Shown here: positions 1 through 8,952 of the stretch, piece by piece
How positions within the stretch are numbered: the stretch's first letter is position 1
How the letters are laid out: each line of letters starts with the position of its first letter
NCBI GenBank assembly: GCA_003671055.1
Contig: QWPV01000013.1
Location: 1,437-40,995 of the forward strand
Source: Planctomycetota bacterium
GTDB taxonomy: Bacteria; Planctomycetota; Phycisphaerae; Phycisphaerales; SM1A02
Length of the DNA: 39,559 nucleotides
Direction: 5' to 3'
The notes under the pieces: generated by a model
What the model was told of the DNA's origin: nothing
Seen by the model: the letters and a program-made list of their open reading frames with translations, nothing else
Databases searched by the model: none
Made by a program: the position numbers and the translations under genes

Positions 1-13
1 CGCGAGTTTCACC

Positions 14-904
14 ATGATTCGATCGATGACAGGTTTCGGAGCAGCAGCGGCCGAAGCCGAAGGTTGTCGCTTTTCGGTTGAAGTGAAGTCAGTCAACAAT
101 CGCTTCTTCAAATGCAGCGTGCGACTTCCTGATGAACTCGCCGCGCTTGAATCGGAAATTGAAGCACTTGTTGCGAAGCGATTAACGCGCGGAAGCGTGA
201 CGGTTTCCGTGCGATTCGTGCCAGGTGGTCGAGTCGCTGGTGTGGAGATCAATCCTGCTGCAGTGCGCGCGTTGCTCTCGCAGTTGATGGACGCACTTCC
301 CGCTGAACTTCGCGATCGCGCGACTGTTGATCTTGCGTCATTGCTTGCAGCACCAGGCATCGCGCACATGGAGGGCGGCGAAACGCTGCTCGCACTCGCG
401 CGACCAGTGCTTGCGAAACTTGTTGATGAAGCGGTTGCCGCTGCGCTCGTTGCGAAGGCGCGTGAAGGTGCTGAACTCTCGAAGGAATTGGTTCGCTTTG
501 GTGAACTCATCGCGAGCGCGCTAGACGCGGTGCGCCTCCTCGCACCTGCTGCGGTGAAGGCGTACGAAGATCGATTGCGGACACGCATGATCACGATGCT
601 CGCAGACGCTGGCGCAAACATCGACGAGGGCATGATCTTGCGCGAGGTTGCGGTGTTTGCGGAACGCAGCGACATCGCAGAAGAAATCACGCGACTGAGT
701 GGGCATCTCACGCAGTACACGCACGTCATCTCGCCGACGCATGCAGAAGCCGCGGGACGCACACTCGATTTTCTCGCGCAGGAGATGTTGCGCGAAGCGA
801 ACACGATCGCAAGCAAGTCACAGGAAGTGGAGATCGCTCGGCGAGTGGTCGAAATGAAGACCGCGATAGATCGCATCAAGGAGCAGAGTCAGAACGCCGA
901 ATGA
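14..904 (+). CDS. yicC: YicC/YloC-family endoribonuclease
   Basis: A 296-residue protein with the family's hallmark N-terminus MIRSMTGFGAA, followed by the stretch EVKSVNNRFFK seen in YicC/YloC proteins. The C-terminal third (about residues 210-296) matches the DUF1732 part, with RLSGHLTQ and the end motif EVEIARRVVEMKTAIDRIKEQ. Length is normal for the family. Characterised members are endoribonucleases involved in RNA turnover in the cytoplasm; that role is family knowledge, not visible here. The start lies only 13 nt from the window edge but matches the family start exactly, so the gene looks complete. The kinase-like gene follows after 10 nt and is probably co-transcribed. Confidence 0.95.
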   Translation: MIRSMTGFGAAAAEAEGCRFSVEVKSVNNRFFKCSVRLPDELAALESEIEALVAKRLTRGSVTVSVRFVPGGRVAGVEINPAAVRALLSQLMDALPAELRDRATVDLASLLAAPGIAHMEGGETLLALARPVLAKLVDEAVAAALVAKAREGAELSKELVRFGELIASALDAVRLLAPAAVKAYEDRLRTRMITMLADAGANIDEGMILREVAVFAERSDIAEEITRLSGHLTQYTHVISPTHAEAAGRTLDFLAQEMLREANTIASKSQEVEIARRVVEMKTAIDRIKEQSQNAE

Positions 905-914
905 AAGGTTTGCG

Positions 915-1979
915 ATGGGCGCTCCTACCGGCGAATTCAGTCAACCTGCAGCAGGATGGGATCGATTTCATTCCAAGGAAATCGCGAAGGTGTTGTCACA
1001 CTTTGACCTCGGCGTGATTGCGACAATTCGTGAATACCACCGAGGATCACGGCGCGCGCCGAAACTTCGCATTCGCTCTGATCGCGGTGAGTTCTTGCTG
1101 AAGCGACGTTCGACGGAACGTGACTCCGCTGAACGCGTGCGCTTCTGTCAGTCGATTCAAAAGCATGTCGCGAGTTGCGGCGTTTCCACAGCAGAGTTGA
1201 TTCCCACGCGCGGCAATGCGGACACGCTGCTCGAACTCGATGGACGTCGCTATGAGTTGTTCCGATTCGTCGAGGGTGTTCGTTACACGCGCACGGAAGC
1301 GCAGGCGCAAGAGGCGGGCTTCGCGCTCGCGCAACTGCACGCGGCGCTGACGACATGTCGAGCCGTCGGTCAAATGCCTGATGCACGCATCCATCACAAC
1401 CAGCACGCGCACGCAGCGTTGTCACGCATTCCAGAAGCGGTCGCGTACGCGAATCCAAACTTCGACCGCACGATGCTCATGCAAGCCCTCGACCGATTGC
1501 GTGGACGATTGGAGATGGCGGAGCACAAGGCAGCGAAGTGCGGCTACGACTCGCTTGCGCAGCAACCCATTCATGGCGATTGGCATCCCGGCAACACGAT
1601 CTTTCGGGCGACGGATCCAGTGACGGTCATCGACTTCGACAGTGCACGACAAGAGCCGCGCGCGGTAGACATCGCAAATGGTTTCGTGCAGTTCACACTG
1701 CGAAGTCGTGCAGCAGCAGATCCGCTTGAGTGGCCGGTCGGTCTCGATCCCGAACGCATACAGGCTTTCGCGCGAGGCTATACAGCGCACACGCGGTGGA
1801 CAGCCGAGGAGGCTGCGATCATTCCGTGGCTCATGATTGAAGCGATCGTCGGTGAGGCATCCGTGCCGATCGCGCGCGAAGGCAGTTTCGCAGGGATTTC
1901 TGCGGAACGCGTGCTTGTCGCGGTGGCAAATCTGCTCGACTGGATCGGCGATCGATCGCGCGCGATCGCTGGAATCTAA
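915..1979 (+). CDS. APH-family phosphotransferase (kinase-like)
   Basis: A 354-residue protein of the aminoglycoside phosphotransferase/homoserine kinase II (CotS-like) fold. The catalytic loop is visible as IHGDWHPGNTIF (about residue 220) and the metal-binding motif as VIDFDSARQEPRAVDIANG about 20 residues later. The N-lobe contains EFLLKRRS, with a lysine suited to ATP binding. It should phosphorylate a small molecule in the cytoplasm, but the substrate cannot be told from sequence; CotS/SrkA-like stress kinases and choline or homoserine kinases are all possible. AAAGG lies 6 nt before the ATG and supports the start. It directly follows yicC. Confidence 0.85.
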   Translation: MGAPTGEFSQPAAGWDRFHSKEIAKVLSHFDLGVIATIREYHRGSRRAPKLRIRSDRGEFLLKRRSTERDSAERVRFCQSIQKHVASCGVSTAELIPTRGNADTLLELDGRRYELFRFVEGVRYTRTEAQAQEAGFALAQLHAALTTCRAVGQMPDARIHHNQHAHAALSRIPEAVAYANPNFDRTMLMQALDRLRGRLEMAEHKAAKCGYDSLAQQPIHGDWHPGNTIFRATDPVTVIDFDSARQEPRAVDIANGFVQFTLRSRAAADPLEWPVGLDPERIQAFARGYTAHTRWTAEEAAIIPWLMIEAIVGEASVPIAREGSFAGISAERVLVAVANLLDWIGDRSRAIAGI

Positions 1980-1992
1980 GAAGTCCGAGTCG

Positions 1993-1998
1993 TACACT
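1993..1998 (+). promoter_or_regulatory. -10-like hexamer TACACT, 7 nt before ATG
   Basis: TACACT ends 7 nt before the ATG of the secreted PDZ gene, with no Shine-Dalgarno sequence between them. Transcription starting the usual 6-8 nt after a -10 box would begin at or next to the start codon, giving a leaderless mRNA. The same hexamer and spacing occur before the gene at 13516. No clear -35 box is visible. Confidence 0.4.
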
Positions 1999-2005
1999 GT
2001 TTTCT

Positions 2006-3145
2006 ATGCAACGCCGCGTGTTCGCATCATCCATCTCGATTGCAGCGCTTGCGATCTGCGTGCTCGCAACGTGTGTCAACGCGCAAGTGCCGGCGGGGCC
2101 TCCAGGCGCGAAGCCGCTCGGGCTACCAGCGCAAGGTCCCGGCTTTGGTCAGGCGCTACCGAGAAAACTAGACGCAGTGGGCGGCATCGTGATTGGTGGT
2201 CCTGTCGCAACGCCGCCATTGCCAACGGATGTTGAACTGAACGCAGTCGCAATCGATGCGTGGCTTGAAGCACTCGTCAGTGAACTTTCCTCGAACTCGT
2301 TTGAGACGCGCGTTGCAGCAAGCGCGATGTTGCTTGAGAAGCGCGCCGATCAGCGGCAGCTCATGTCGTTGCTTGCACGAACGAACATTGATCGCGAAGC
2401 GCGCGCGCGTTTAATCTTCGCGTTGCAGCAGCGCATTCTCAAGGCACCTCGAGGTGCGCTTGGTGTGCGAATGGAATCGATGCGTGATGACCTCGGCGTG
2501 CGCGTCACGGGACTCATTCCAGGAATGCCAGGCGAGAAGTTGTTGCGCCTTCATGATGTGGTCTACGCGATCGACGGCGCGCCACTTGCGCTACGCGAAG
2601 ATCTCATCCGCAACGTGCAGTCGAAGGAGCCAGGGCGCGTCGTGACGCTCTCGGTGTATCGACAGCAACGCGACGCGAAAGGCAAGGGGCTTTTCGATGC
2701 GAACGGTCAGCCATTACTCGACAAGCATGATTTCGAGATCGAACTCGCAAGCACTGACACTCTTGAAGTCAAAGGCGGTCCGGAGCAAGTGAACTTATTG
2801 CCGAGTCCGATTTCACTTGAACGCGAGGCACTTGCTGAAGCTGTCGCCACTCGATTTGGCGAAACGGCGCGAGTACTCACGCTTCCCGAACGCGAAGTAG
2901 AAGCACGCAAGGGACAAGCGCTCGACGCGCATCCGGTGGTGCGAGAAGCACTCGCGAGTCTTGAACTCTTGCGTAAAGTTGGCGGCGCCGATGCTGCAAC
3001 AATGAAGCTTCTGCTCATCGAGGCGACGAAGTTGCGTCAAAAGGCGGAGAGTGATGGCATCAGCGATGCTGAACGCGAGCACCTTCTCGCACTCGCCGAT
3101 CGAGTGGATGCGATCGTTCTTGAGATCAGTCGGCTCGGTAAGTAA
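2006..3145 (+). CDS. Secreted PDZ-domain protein
   Basis: A 379-residue protein with a signal peptide (MQRRVFASSISIAALAICVL, cleavage likely after VNA near residue 26) and a Pro/Gly-rich linker. Residues 150-220 form one PDZ domain: LGVRMESMRDDLGVRVTGL, then LRLHDVVYAIDG and GRVVTLSVYR. The region before it (about 75-145) is helical and HEAT-like, and the C-terminal 100 residues are charged helices. No protease triad is present, so it is probably a periplasmic binding or scaffold protein rather than a DegP-type protease. It follows the APH-type gene by 26 nt, but a -10-like box suggests its own promoter. Function unknown. Confidence 0.8.
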   Translation: MQRRVFASSISIAALAICVLATCVNAQVPAGPPGAKPLGLPAQGPGFGQALPRKLDAVGGIVIGGPVATPPLPTDVELNAVAIDAWLEALVSELSSNSFETRVAASAMLLEKRADQRQLMSLLARTNIDREARARLIFALQQRILKAPRGALGVRMESMRDDLGVRVTGLIPGMPGEKLLRLHDVVYAIDGAPLALREDLIRNVQSKEPGRVVTLSVYRQQRDAKGKGLFDANGQPLLDKHDFEIELASTDTLEVKGGPEQVNLLPSPISLEREALAEAVATRFGETARVLTLPEREVEARKGQALDAHPVVREALASLELLRKVGGADAATMKLLLIEATKLRQKAESDGISDAEREHLLALADRVDAIVLEISRLGK

Positions 3146-3168
3146 GCGCGCAACAACCGCCGCGTGCC

Positions 3169-3786
3169 TCAACTACTCAGGGGATTACGGAAGTGCTTGT
3201 TCTGCACAGGCACGACGACTTCAAGCACATGCTGCAGCACTTCGGACGGTGAACCCATCGCGTTGACTTCGCGGATGATTTCTTTCGGATAGCAGTTGAG
3301 CACAGGCTTGGTCTCCTGGTCATACACATCGAAGCGCTTGCGAATGACTTTCTCATCCGCGTCATCGATGCGATTCTCCTTCAGCGCACGGCGACGCATG
3401 CGCTGCACCATCGCTTCCTTGTCAGGACAAACGAGGTGCAGGACTTCAAGCACTTCAAGGTGTTGTTCAAGATGCTTCGCTTGATTCACATTGCGGGGAA
3501 TGCCATCGAGCACAAGGATGTCAACGTTGGGCTTGTAGATGCTCAGCACGGTTTGTGCGTGCATGTTCTGTCGCCACATCTCGATCGTGAGTTCGTCAGG
3601 GACAAGTTCGCCGCGCGAGGAGTACGCGATGAATTGTTTGCCGAGGTCGCTCCCCATATCGAGTGAGCGAAACACATCACCACACGCAAGATGGAAGAAG
3701 CCTGGCACTTTGCCGAGGATCTTGCCTTGCGTGCCTTTGCCTGCGCCGGGAGTGCCGAAGAGGAGAATCGTTTTGAATTTCTGCAT
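3169..3786 (-). CDS. adk: Adenylate kinase (nucleoside monophosphate kinase)
   Basis: About 205 residues with the P-loop GTPGAGKGTQ right after the start, the NMP-binding segment HLACGDVFRSL, and LVLDGIPRNVNQAKHLE, the family's DG-x-PR motif. RMRRRALKENRIDDADE corresponds to the lid region; the four-cysteine zinc lid is absent, so this is the short-lid form. It catalyses ATP + AMP to 2 ADP in the cytoplasm. I chose the ATG at 3786 because GGAG lies 9 nt upstream; another ATG at 3801 would add five residues. It is divergent from recJ and convergent with the PDZ gene, which ends 23 nt away. Confidence 0.9.
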   Translation of the reverse strand: MQKFKTILLFGTPGAGKGTQGKILGKVPGFFHLACGDVFRSLDMGSDLGKQFIAYSSRGELVPDELTIEMWRQNMHAQTVLSIYKPNVDILVLDGIPRNVNQAKHLEQHLEVLEVLHLVCPDKEAMVQRMRRRALKENRIDDADEKVIRKRFDVYDQETKPVLNCYPKEIIREVNAMGSPSEVLQHVLEVVVPVQNKHFRNPLSS

Positions 3787-3988
3787 GGTGGAAGGCTCCA
3801 TCGGTGAAGTGAGGCGCGCGAAGTATCGTCAGAACGGCGGCGGTTGGAAAGTGATGTTGGCGGGAATCGGCAGGATTTTTCACAGGAGTGCTGCGGAGGG
3901 TTTGGCAGCGATGGAGAGCTACACTCGCAGCGTGGGAGGCAATTTCTGCCTCTCAAAAAGCCCTACGCAGACCAAGGACGGGATTTCT

Positions 3989-5734
3989 ATGCGGCAAACT
4001 CAAGACCCTCTCAGCATCTCGGGGAACCACTGGCTTGTGCGTGAGCCGAACGGGAGCTGTCTTCGCGAGCCAAGCCAAGTGCTCGATGCGGTGCTCGCGG
4101 TCCGGGGTATTGGAGAGGGCGAGCAGCGGAAGGCGTTCCTCAATCCGTCGTTGGTTCAGATGCAGCATCCGCGGGAGTTCTCGAATGCGGTGTTTGCGTC
4201 GAAGGAGATTCTTGCGGCGCTGCATGCGAAGAAGTCCATCGTCGTCTTCGGCGACTACGACGTGGACGGCATCATGGCGACCGCGATTATGTGGCACATG
4301 CTGCGCGCGATTGATCCGAACGCAAACGTTCGCACGTATGTTCCTCATCGCATCGAAGAAGGCTATGGGCTGAAGATCGAGGCACTCACGAAGTTGCGCG
4401 AAGAGGGCGCGGATCTCGTCATCACTGTTGACTGCGGCGTGAGTGCGGTAGAAGCAGCAGCGCACGCGGCGAAGGTCGGACTCCAACTCGTCATCACGGA
4501 TCATCATCCGGTTCGAGCGGATGGGAAGTTGCCGGAGGCGCTTGCGATTGTGCATCCAGAGGTCAAGAATTCTTGCGAAGCATCGGCGATTCTTTCGGGT
4601 GCAGGCGTGGCATGGAAAGTTGCGTGGATGCTGGCGGTGGAGCACTGCGGGAGTGATCGCGTTTCAGAAAAGTTGCGCATTGTTCTCCAGCAACTGCTCC
4701 CGCTCGCTGCGCTCGGAACGATTGCGGACGTCGTTCCGTTGCTTGGCGAGAATCGCCTCATCACGTTCGCTGGTTTGGATCGGATTCGAGAGAGCGGAGT
4801 TGTTGGACTTGATGCGTTGCTCGCGTTACCCGACCTCAAGGGAGCCATCGATAGCGAGGTTGTCGGGTATCGCATTGGGCCGAGGTTGAATGCGTGTGGA
4901 AGACTTGGTCACGCAGAAGATGCCATTGAGCTCATGACGACTGCGGACAGTACTCGCGCGAAGGAAATCGTCGCACTGCTGGAGAAACTCAACAAGGAGC
5001 GAAAACAGGTTGATCGCGCGCTGTTTGAGAGCGTGCTCGCGAAGTGCGGCGAGACGACTGAGGATTGTGTGATCGTGCTTGCCGATGACTCATGGCATCC
5101 AGGGGTGGTGGGCATCGTGTGTAACAAAGTTGTCGACAAGTTTGGAAAACCCTGCATCTTGCTCGGCGGCGATGGCGCGTTGTTGAAGGGTTCGGGACGG
5201 TCAGTCAAGGGATTCCCGCTGCACGCAGCGCTCGACGCCGCGGCTGCACATCTCGCGACGCACGGCGGTCACGCGATGGCGGTGGGGTTGAGTTGCGTGC
5301 GGGAGAATGTGAAGGCGGTACGCGAGGCAATGAATGCATACGCCCGCGAGCACCTCGGTGATGCGCCGAGTGTGTCCACGCTCGAGATTGATTGCGAGTG
5401 TGCGATCGAGGCGCTCGACGAACACCTTGTGAAAGAACTCTCGCAACTCGCGCCTTTCGGCCGCGACAATGCGCGACCGTGCGTCGTTGTGCGAAATGTC
5501 GAACTCTCAGGACCGCCAACGTTTCTCGGCAAGGACCAGAAAAATCTCGCGCTTCAATTGAAGTGTGGAACGACATTCATGCGTGCAATCTGGTGGAGAT
5601 CGGGAGAGCACTTCGAGAAACTCAAGCACGTGAGGCGCGTGGACATTGTGCTCTCACCGAAGTTGAACACGTTTGGCGGGAGCACCAAAGTCGAGCCTGA
5701 AGTGCACGACTTGCGCATTCACGATTCTGCGTGA
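3989..5734 (+). CDS. recJ: Single-stranded-DNA-specific exonuclease RecJ
   Basis: A 581-residue DHH-family 5'-3' exonuclease for single-stranded DNA, acting in recombination and mismatch or base-excision repair. The DHH phosphoesterase motifs are all present: VVFGDYDVDGIMATA (motif I), VITVDCGVSA (II), VITDHHPV (III), and GPRLNACGRLGHAEDA (IV). The DHHA1 part has GRSVKGFPLHAA and ATHGGHAMAVGLS. Length is normal. The open frame extends upstream to 3539 across the antisense strand of adk, but homology begins at MRQTQDPLS, so I place the start at 3989, with AAGGA 10 nt upstream. Confidence 0.95.
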   Translation: MRQTQDPLSISGNHWLVREPNGSCLREPSQVLDAVLAVRGIGEGEQRKAFLNPSLVQMQHPREFSNAVFASKEILAALHAKKSIVVFGDYDVDGIMATAIMWHMLRAIDPNANVRTYVPHRIEEGYGLKIEALTKLREEGADLVITVDCGVSAVEAAAHAAKVGLQLVITDHHPVRADGKLPEALAIVHPEVKNSCEASAILSGAGVAWKVAWMLAVEHCGSDRVSEKLRIVLQQLLPLAALGTIADVVPLLGENRLITFAGLDRIRESGVVGLDALLALPDLKGAIDSEVVGYRIGPRLNACGRLGHAEDAIELMTTADSTRAKEIVALLEKLNKERKQVDRALFESVLAKCGETTEDCVIVLADDSWHPGVVGIVCNKVVDKFGKPCILLGGDGALLKGSGRSVKGFPLHAALDAAAAHLATHGGHAMAVGLSCVRENVKAVREAMNAYAREHLGDAPSVSTLEIDCECAIEALDEHLVKELSQLAPFGRDNARPCVVVRNVELSGPPTFLGKDQKNLALQLKCGTTFMRAIWWRSGEHFEKLKHVRRVDIVLSPKLNTFGGSTKVEPEVHDLRIHDSA

Positions 5735-5839
5735 GTTACTTCGCGCCTCAGCATGCGCCCTAAGATGAAAAAGAGAAGTCTGCCGACGATTGCTGTGATG
5801 AACACGTTCTTGCAACGGCTCATGTGGAGACTCCATCAA

Positions 5840-5915
5840 GTGGCCGGGAACAAAGAGCACGCATGCTGTCGCAGCATCCGTTCTTTGGTCGTGAAAACTT
5901 CAGAGTTTCAGACGA
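5840..5915. terminator. Two stem-loops between convergent genes
   Basis: The 173-nt gap between recJ (+) and the pyrophosphorylase gene (-) holds two imperfect hairpins. One pairs CAAAGA with TCTTTG around an inner ATGCTG/CAGCAT stem (about 5848-5887). The other pairs GTCGT with ACGAC and a run around AAACT/AGTTT (about 5888-5915), overlapping the stop codon of the minus-strand gene. U-tracts are short, so a bidirectional terminator is likely but not certain. Confidence 0.35.
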
Positions 5916-7323
5916 CAGCGTCGGTGTCAGCTGCGATTCGCTTCGGCAGTTGACCTGCAGCAGCGAGTCCAGCCAGATCATCCTCAAAGAGCGCGGTCGC
6001 AGCGGAAATCTCGATGCGCGCGTCGACATCGCCGTTTGCGCGACGCGGAATCTGCGTGCCGAAACGCTCGAGCCACGCGCCGTTGCGATTGGATTGCGTC
6101 TGGTGGCTCGAACTTGGACTGTCTTCGCCGGTGGAGTTCTTGATGGGCGCGAACTCTTCCACCCGACTTGTTTCGAGCAGCAATGATTTCGATGCGAGGA
6201 CGAGCGCGTCAAAGATGAATGCTTCAAACTTGATTGCGTTGGGCGCATCAGGCTCGATCGTGCAGCGCGCAGTGTCACAGTAGTAAGGAACCTTCTTCTT
6301 CGCGCGATGGAAGGGCAGTGCGAAATCGCCTTGCGTGAGTCGATCGACGAACGCAACCGAGATTGCATGGATCGCGACGCTGCCCGCAGCAAATCGCAGC
6401 ATGCCACTCGTATCTGTTGCTTCGGAGAGCGACTTCGGTAGATCGCTGTACTCGAGCACGATGGTCTTGCCCGCGTGATGGCAGAAGACGCCGACCTTCT
6501 CCGCCGCATCTCGCTTGCGCACCATCTTGCTCGACATCTCACCGGAGGAATCCGCCGCAGTTGCGTGGAGGCCAATGAATGCGGGGTCGATGATCTTCAC
6601 GAGCGGGTTGTCAACTTGGAAGTAACTGATCTGCTCGATACCGCGCCCCTTCATGTCTTCGACAGCACCACTTGCAGCAAGCGCGCGCAGCGATCCACCG
6701 TGACCATCAGGGTTGACCGCGAGCATGCTGGGCGTTTCGAGCATCAGTTTGCCATCGAAGGTGATCGACGGCATTGTGCCTTGCGGAAAAAGCAGCGTGT
6801 CGCGCGGTGATCGACCGAACCAGTTGTTGTCTTGGAAGAACGATCGCGTGTCGTGATCGTTGATCGGACTCGTCATGATGTACCACGGGATCACGCGACC
6901 GAAGCGTTTCTCGGCGGCAGCGATCTGTTCAGCAAACACACGAAACAAAGGCTTTCCAGTCACCACCGTGGCTGGGTAACTTCCTTTGGGACCGCGCCAA
7001 CCGAGTCGTGTGCCTTGTCCGCCTGCGACAGTGAATGCGGCAACGCGACCACCGCGCAACAATTCTTCGCCTGCAGCTCGGAAGGACGGAAGTGTTGCGT
7101 CACCAATCGCGCGGAACGGCGCAGGCTCAATCGTGGCGAAGTCAACTTTCGCGCCATCGTCTGCTTGTGATGCGAGGCGAGTCACCATGGCTAAATCGAG
7201 TTCCTCGATCTGCGAGAGCAAGTCCGTACGCTGGCTCGATTGCAATGATCCCCAGTGGCGAAGAATGTGCGTCTGACCAATAGCATCAAGAGCCTGACGG
7301 ATGGATTCATAGCGGTCGTGCAT
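5908..7323 (-). CDS. UTP--hexose-1-phosphate uridylyltransferase (UAP1/UDPGP family)
   Basis: A 471-residue enzyme of the eukaryotic-like UDP-N-acetylglucosamine/UDP-glucose pyrophosphorylase family. Key motifs are the nucleotide-binding loop AGGQGTRLGWRGPKGSYP (about residue 105), FFQDNNWFG with the QGTMP block, NPDGHGGSLRAL, the sugar-binding QVDNPLVKIIDP, VLEYSDLP, PNAIKFEAFIFDAL, and EEFAPIKNSTG near the C-terminus. It makes a UDP-sugar from UTP and a sugar-1-phosphate, supplying cell-envelope polymers. GlcNAc versus glucose or galactose preference cannot be decided here. The gene lies 36 nt after phoU on the same strand. Confidence 0.9.
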   Translation of the reverse strand: MHDRYESIRQALDAIGQTHILRHWGSLQSSQRTDLLSQIEELDLAMVTRLASQADDGAKVDFATIEPAPFRAIGDATLPSFRAAGEELLRGGRVAAFTVAGGQGTRLGWRGPKGSYPATVVTGKPLFRVFAEQIAAAEKRFGRVIPWYIMTSPINDHDTRSFFQDNNWFGRSPRDTLLFPQGTMPSITFDGKLMLETPSMLAVNPDGHGGSLRALAASGAVEDMKGRGIEQISYFQVDNPLVKIIDPAFIGLHATAADSSGEMSSKMVRKRDAAEKVGVFCHHAGKTIVLEYSDLPKSLSEATDTSGMLRFAAGSVAIHAISVAFVDRLTQGDFALPFHRAKKKVPYYCDTARCTIEPDAPNAIKFEAFIFDALVLASKSLLLETSRVEEFAPIKNSTGEDSPSSSHQTQSNRNGAWLERFGTQIPRRANGDVDARIEISAATALFEDDLAGLAAAGQLPKRIAADTDAVV

Positions 7324-7359
7324 GGGCTTTTCTCGTCTCGTCTCGAGCGTGCTGGTTGG

Positions 7360-8040
7360 TTACGGCGTTGGAGGAAGTGGTGCGGACCAACCTTCGGGGC
7401 GATGCCGAACGATGAGACCAGCTTGGAGGTAGATCACTTGCTCACAGATGTTGGTGGCATGGTCAGCGATGCGCTCGATTGATTTCGTAATGCCGAGTAA
7501 TCGGAAGGCGAATTCGACTGTGATCGTGCCATCTTCCACATCTGTCTGCGCGGTCTTCAGGAGTTCAGTCTTAAACTGCGCGACGGTGTCATCGAAGAGG
7601 AGCACTTGTTGTGCGAGATTCGCATTGCCCGTCGCGAGGGCACGGTTCGCGTCGCGGAGCATGCCGATGACGCTGTTCGCCATCACGCGAAACACTGCAG
7701 GCACGCGCGTCGTGCATGGTTGATCCTTCAACACGTGTTCCGCAATCTCCACCGCGCAGTCGGCGATGCGCTCGAGTTCGTTGTTCACCTTCACGATGGT
7801 GAGTACGGAGCGAATCCGAAACTCATCGTTCATGCCTAAACCTAAGAGCGGCACGGAACTTCGCTCGATTTCCACATCGACGCGGTCGACTTCTTCGTCA
7901 CCCGCGATCACCGCAAGCGCTTTCGTGCGGTCGCCGTCGAAGTAACTCTCGACTGCGGAAAGCGTGAGCGAGAGGACGCGTTCGCCCTGAGCGTTGATGG
8001 ACTGTCGAAGGACTTTGAGGCTTTCGTCGAATGTGGGCAC
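7360..8040 (-). CDS. phoU: Phosphate-signalling regulator PhoU
   Basis: A 226-residue PhoU with two tandem three-helix repeats. The paired metal-binding motifs are visible as ELERIADCAVEIAE and SIERIADHATNICE. PhoU links the Pst phosphate transporter to the PhoR/PhoB sensor system and dampens both; neither partner is in this window. I place the start at the GTG at 8040 (protein start VPTFDESLK), because AAGGA lies 9 nt upstream and a TATACT box lies 23 nt upstream. The open frame runs further to 8154, but that extension crosses the promoter. The C-terminal tail is Pro-rich (APLPPTP). Confidence 0.9.
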   Translation of the reverse strand: MPTFDESLKVLRQSINAQGERVLSLTLSAVESYFDGDRTKALAVIAGDEEVDRVDVEIERSSVPLLGLGMNDEFRIRSVLTIVKVNNELERIADCAVEIAEHVLKDQPCTTRVPAVFRVMANSVIGMLRDANRALATGNANLAQQVLLFDDTVAQFKTELLKTAQTDVEDGTITVEFAFRLLGITKSIERIADHATNICEQVIYLQAGLIVRHRPEGWSAPLPPTP

Positions 8041-8063
8041 GGCGCGTATTCCTTGGGGGAACG

Positions 8064-8069
8064 AGTATA
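8064..8069 (-). promoter_or_regulatory. -10 box TATACT for phoU
   Basis: Reading on the minus strand, TATACT is a near-consensus -10 box 23 nt before the GTG of phoU. The expected transcript would carry a leader of about 16 nt containing the AAGGA ribosome binding site (minus strand of 8050-8054). No convincing -35 box is seen. Confidence 0.45.
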
Positions 8070-8102
8070 CGCCCGTCTCGGATGCAGAGCAGCGATCGGC
8101 TC

Positions 8103-8108
8103 TATCCT
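8103..8108 (+). promoter_or_regulatory. -10-like hexamer TATCCT, 6 nt before pdxJ ATG
   Basis: TATCCT ends 6 nt before the ATG of pdxJ, and no ribosome binding site separates them, consistent with a leaderless transcript. It lies in the 74-nt divergent gap shared with phoU. Confidence 0.35.
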
Positions 8109-8114
8109 TGCGGA

Positions 8115-8882
8115 ATGCAGCCAACAAATGCGGACGCCACGTGTGCTTCCCCACGCCTTTGCGTCAATATCGATCACGTCGCCACGATTCGGCAGGCGCG
8201 GAAGTCGCACGAGCCAGACATCGTCGACGCAGCAAGAGCCGCTGAAGCGGGCGGGGCGGATGGCATCACGGTGCACTTACGCGAAGATCGACGTCACATT
8301 CAAGACGCAGATCTTCCGCGATTGAAAGAGATCGTCCGCACGCGACTCAACTTCGAAATGGCAGCAACAGATGAGATGGTTCGCATCGCGATACAACTGA
8401 AGCCGCATTTAGCGATGTTCGTTCCGGAGAAGCGACTTGAAGTGACGACCGAAGGCGGGCTCAATGTTGTGTCGCAAGAGGCGCACATTCGCGTGTGCGT
8501 GCAGCGACTTGTCGACGCGGGCATTCCCGTGAGCGCGTTCATCGATGCGTCGATCGCGCAAGTGGATGCAGCGTCGCGCGTGGGATTCACCCATTGCGAG
8601 ATCCACACTGGTCCCTACGCGCATGCGGCATTCAGTGGGAAGGATTCGCCAGCAGTCGCAGCAGAACTTGAGAAGGTGCGGTGCGCAGTGGAGCACGCGC
8701 AACGATGCGGTATGCGTGTGAACGCTGGTCACGCGTTGAACTACAACAATGTTCGGGCAATCGCGGTGTTGCCAAGCGTGCAGGAACTCCATATTGGGCA
8801 CGCGATCGTGAGTCGAGCGGTGTTCGTAGGGCTCCGCGAAGCAGTCGTGGAGATGAAGCGATCCATGCGCGGCGATTCGTGA
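8115..8882 (+). CDS. pdxJ: Pyridoxine 5'-phosphate synthase
   Basis: A 255-residue TIM-barrel enzyme condensing 3-amino-1-hydroxyacetone phosphate with 1-deoxyxylulose 5-phosphate to give pyridoxine 5'-phosphate in the DXP-dependent vitamin B6 pathway. Family motifs in order: LCVNIDHVATIRQARK, ITVHLREDRRHIQD, VTTEGGLNV, EIHTGPYAHA, NAGHALNYNNV, and LHIGHAIVSRAVFVGL. I chose the ATG at 8115 (MQPTNADAT), which gives the normal length; an upstream in-frame start at 8031 would overlap phoU. dapA follows after 70 nt. Confidence 0.95.
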   Translation: MQPTNADATCASPRLCVNIDHVATIRQARKSHEPDIVDAARAAEAGGADGITVHLREDRRHIQDADLPRLKEIVRTRLNFEMAATDEMVRIAIQLKPHLAMFVPEKRLEVTTEGGLNVVSQEAHIRVCVQRLVDAGIPVSAFIDASIAQVDAASRVGFTHCEIHTGPYAHAAFSGKDSPAVAAELEKVRCAVEHAQRCGMRVNAGHALNYNNVRAIAVLPSVQELHIGHAIVSRAVFVGLREAVVEMKRSMRGDS

Positions 8883-8940
8883 GACTCGGCGAATCCATTG
8901 GAAAAAAGGTGACCTCCAAGTGATTGCCCGTTGCAACGGA

Positions 8941-8946
8941 TAACAT
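8941..8946 (+). promoter_or_regulatory. -10-like hexamer TAACAT, 6 nt before dapA ATG
   Basis: TAACAT ends 6 nt before the dapA start, with no Shine-Dalgarno sequence in between. Spacing fits a leaderless transcript. A -35 box at standard spacing is not evident. Confidence 0.35.
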
Positions 8947-8952
8947 CACAAA

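Noticed and set aside
3539-3988. 150-codon N-terminal extension of recJ
   Set aside because: It is antisense to adk for most of its length and lacks family similarity; homology and a ribosome binding site support 3989.
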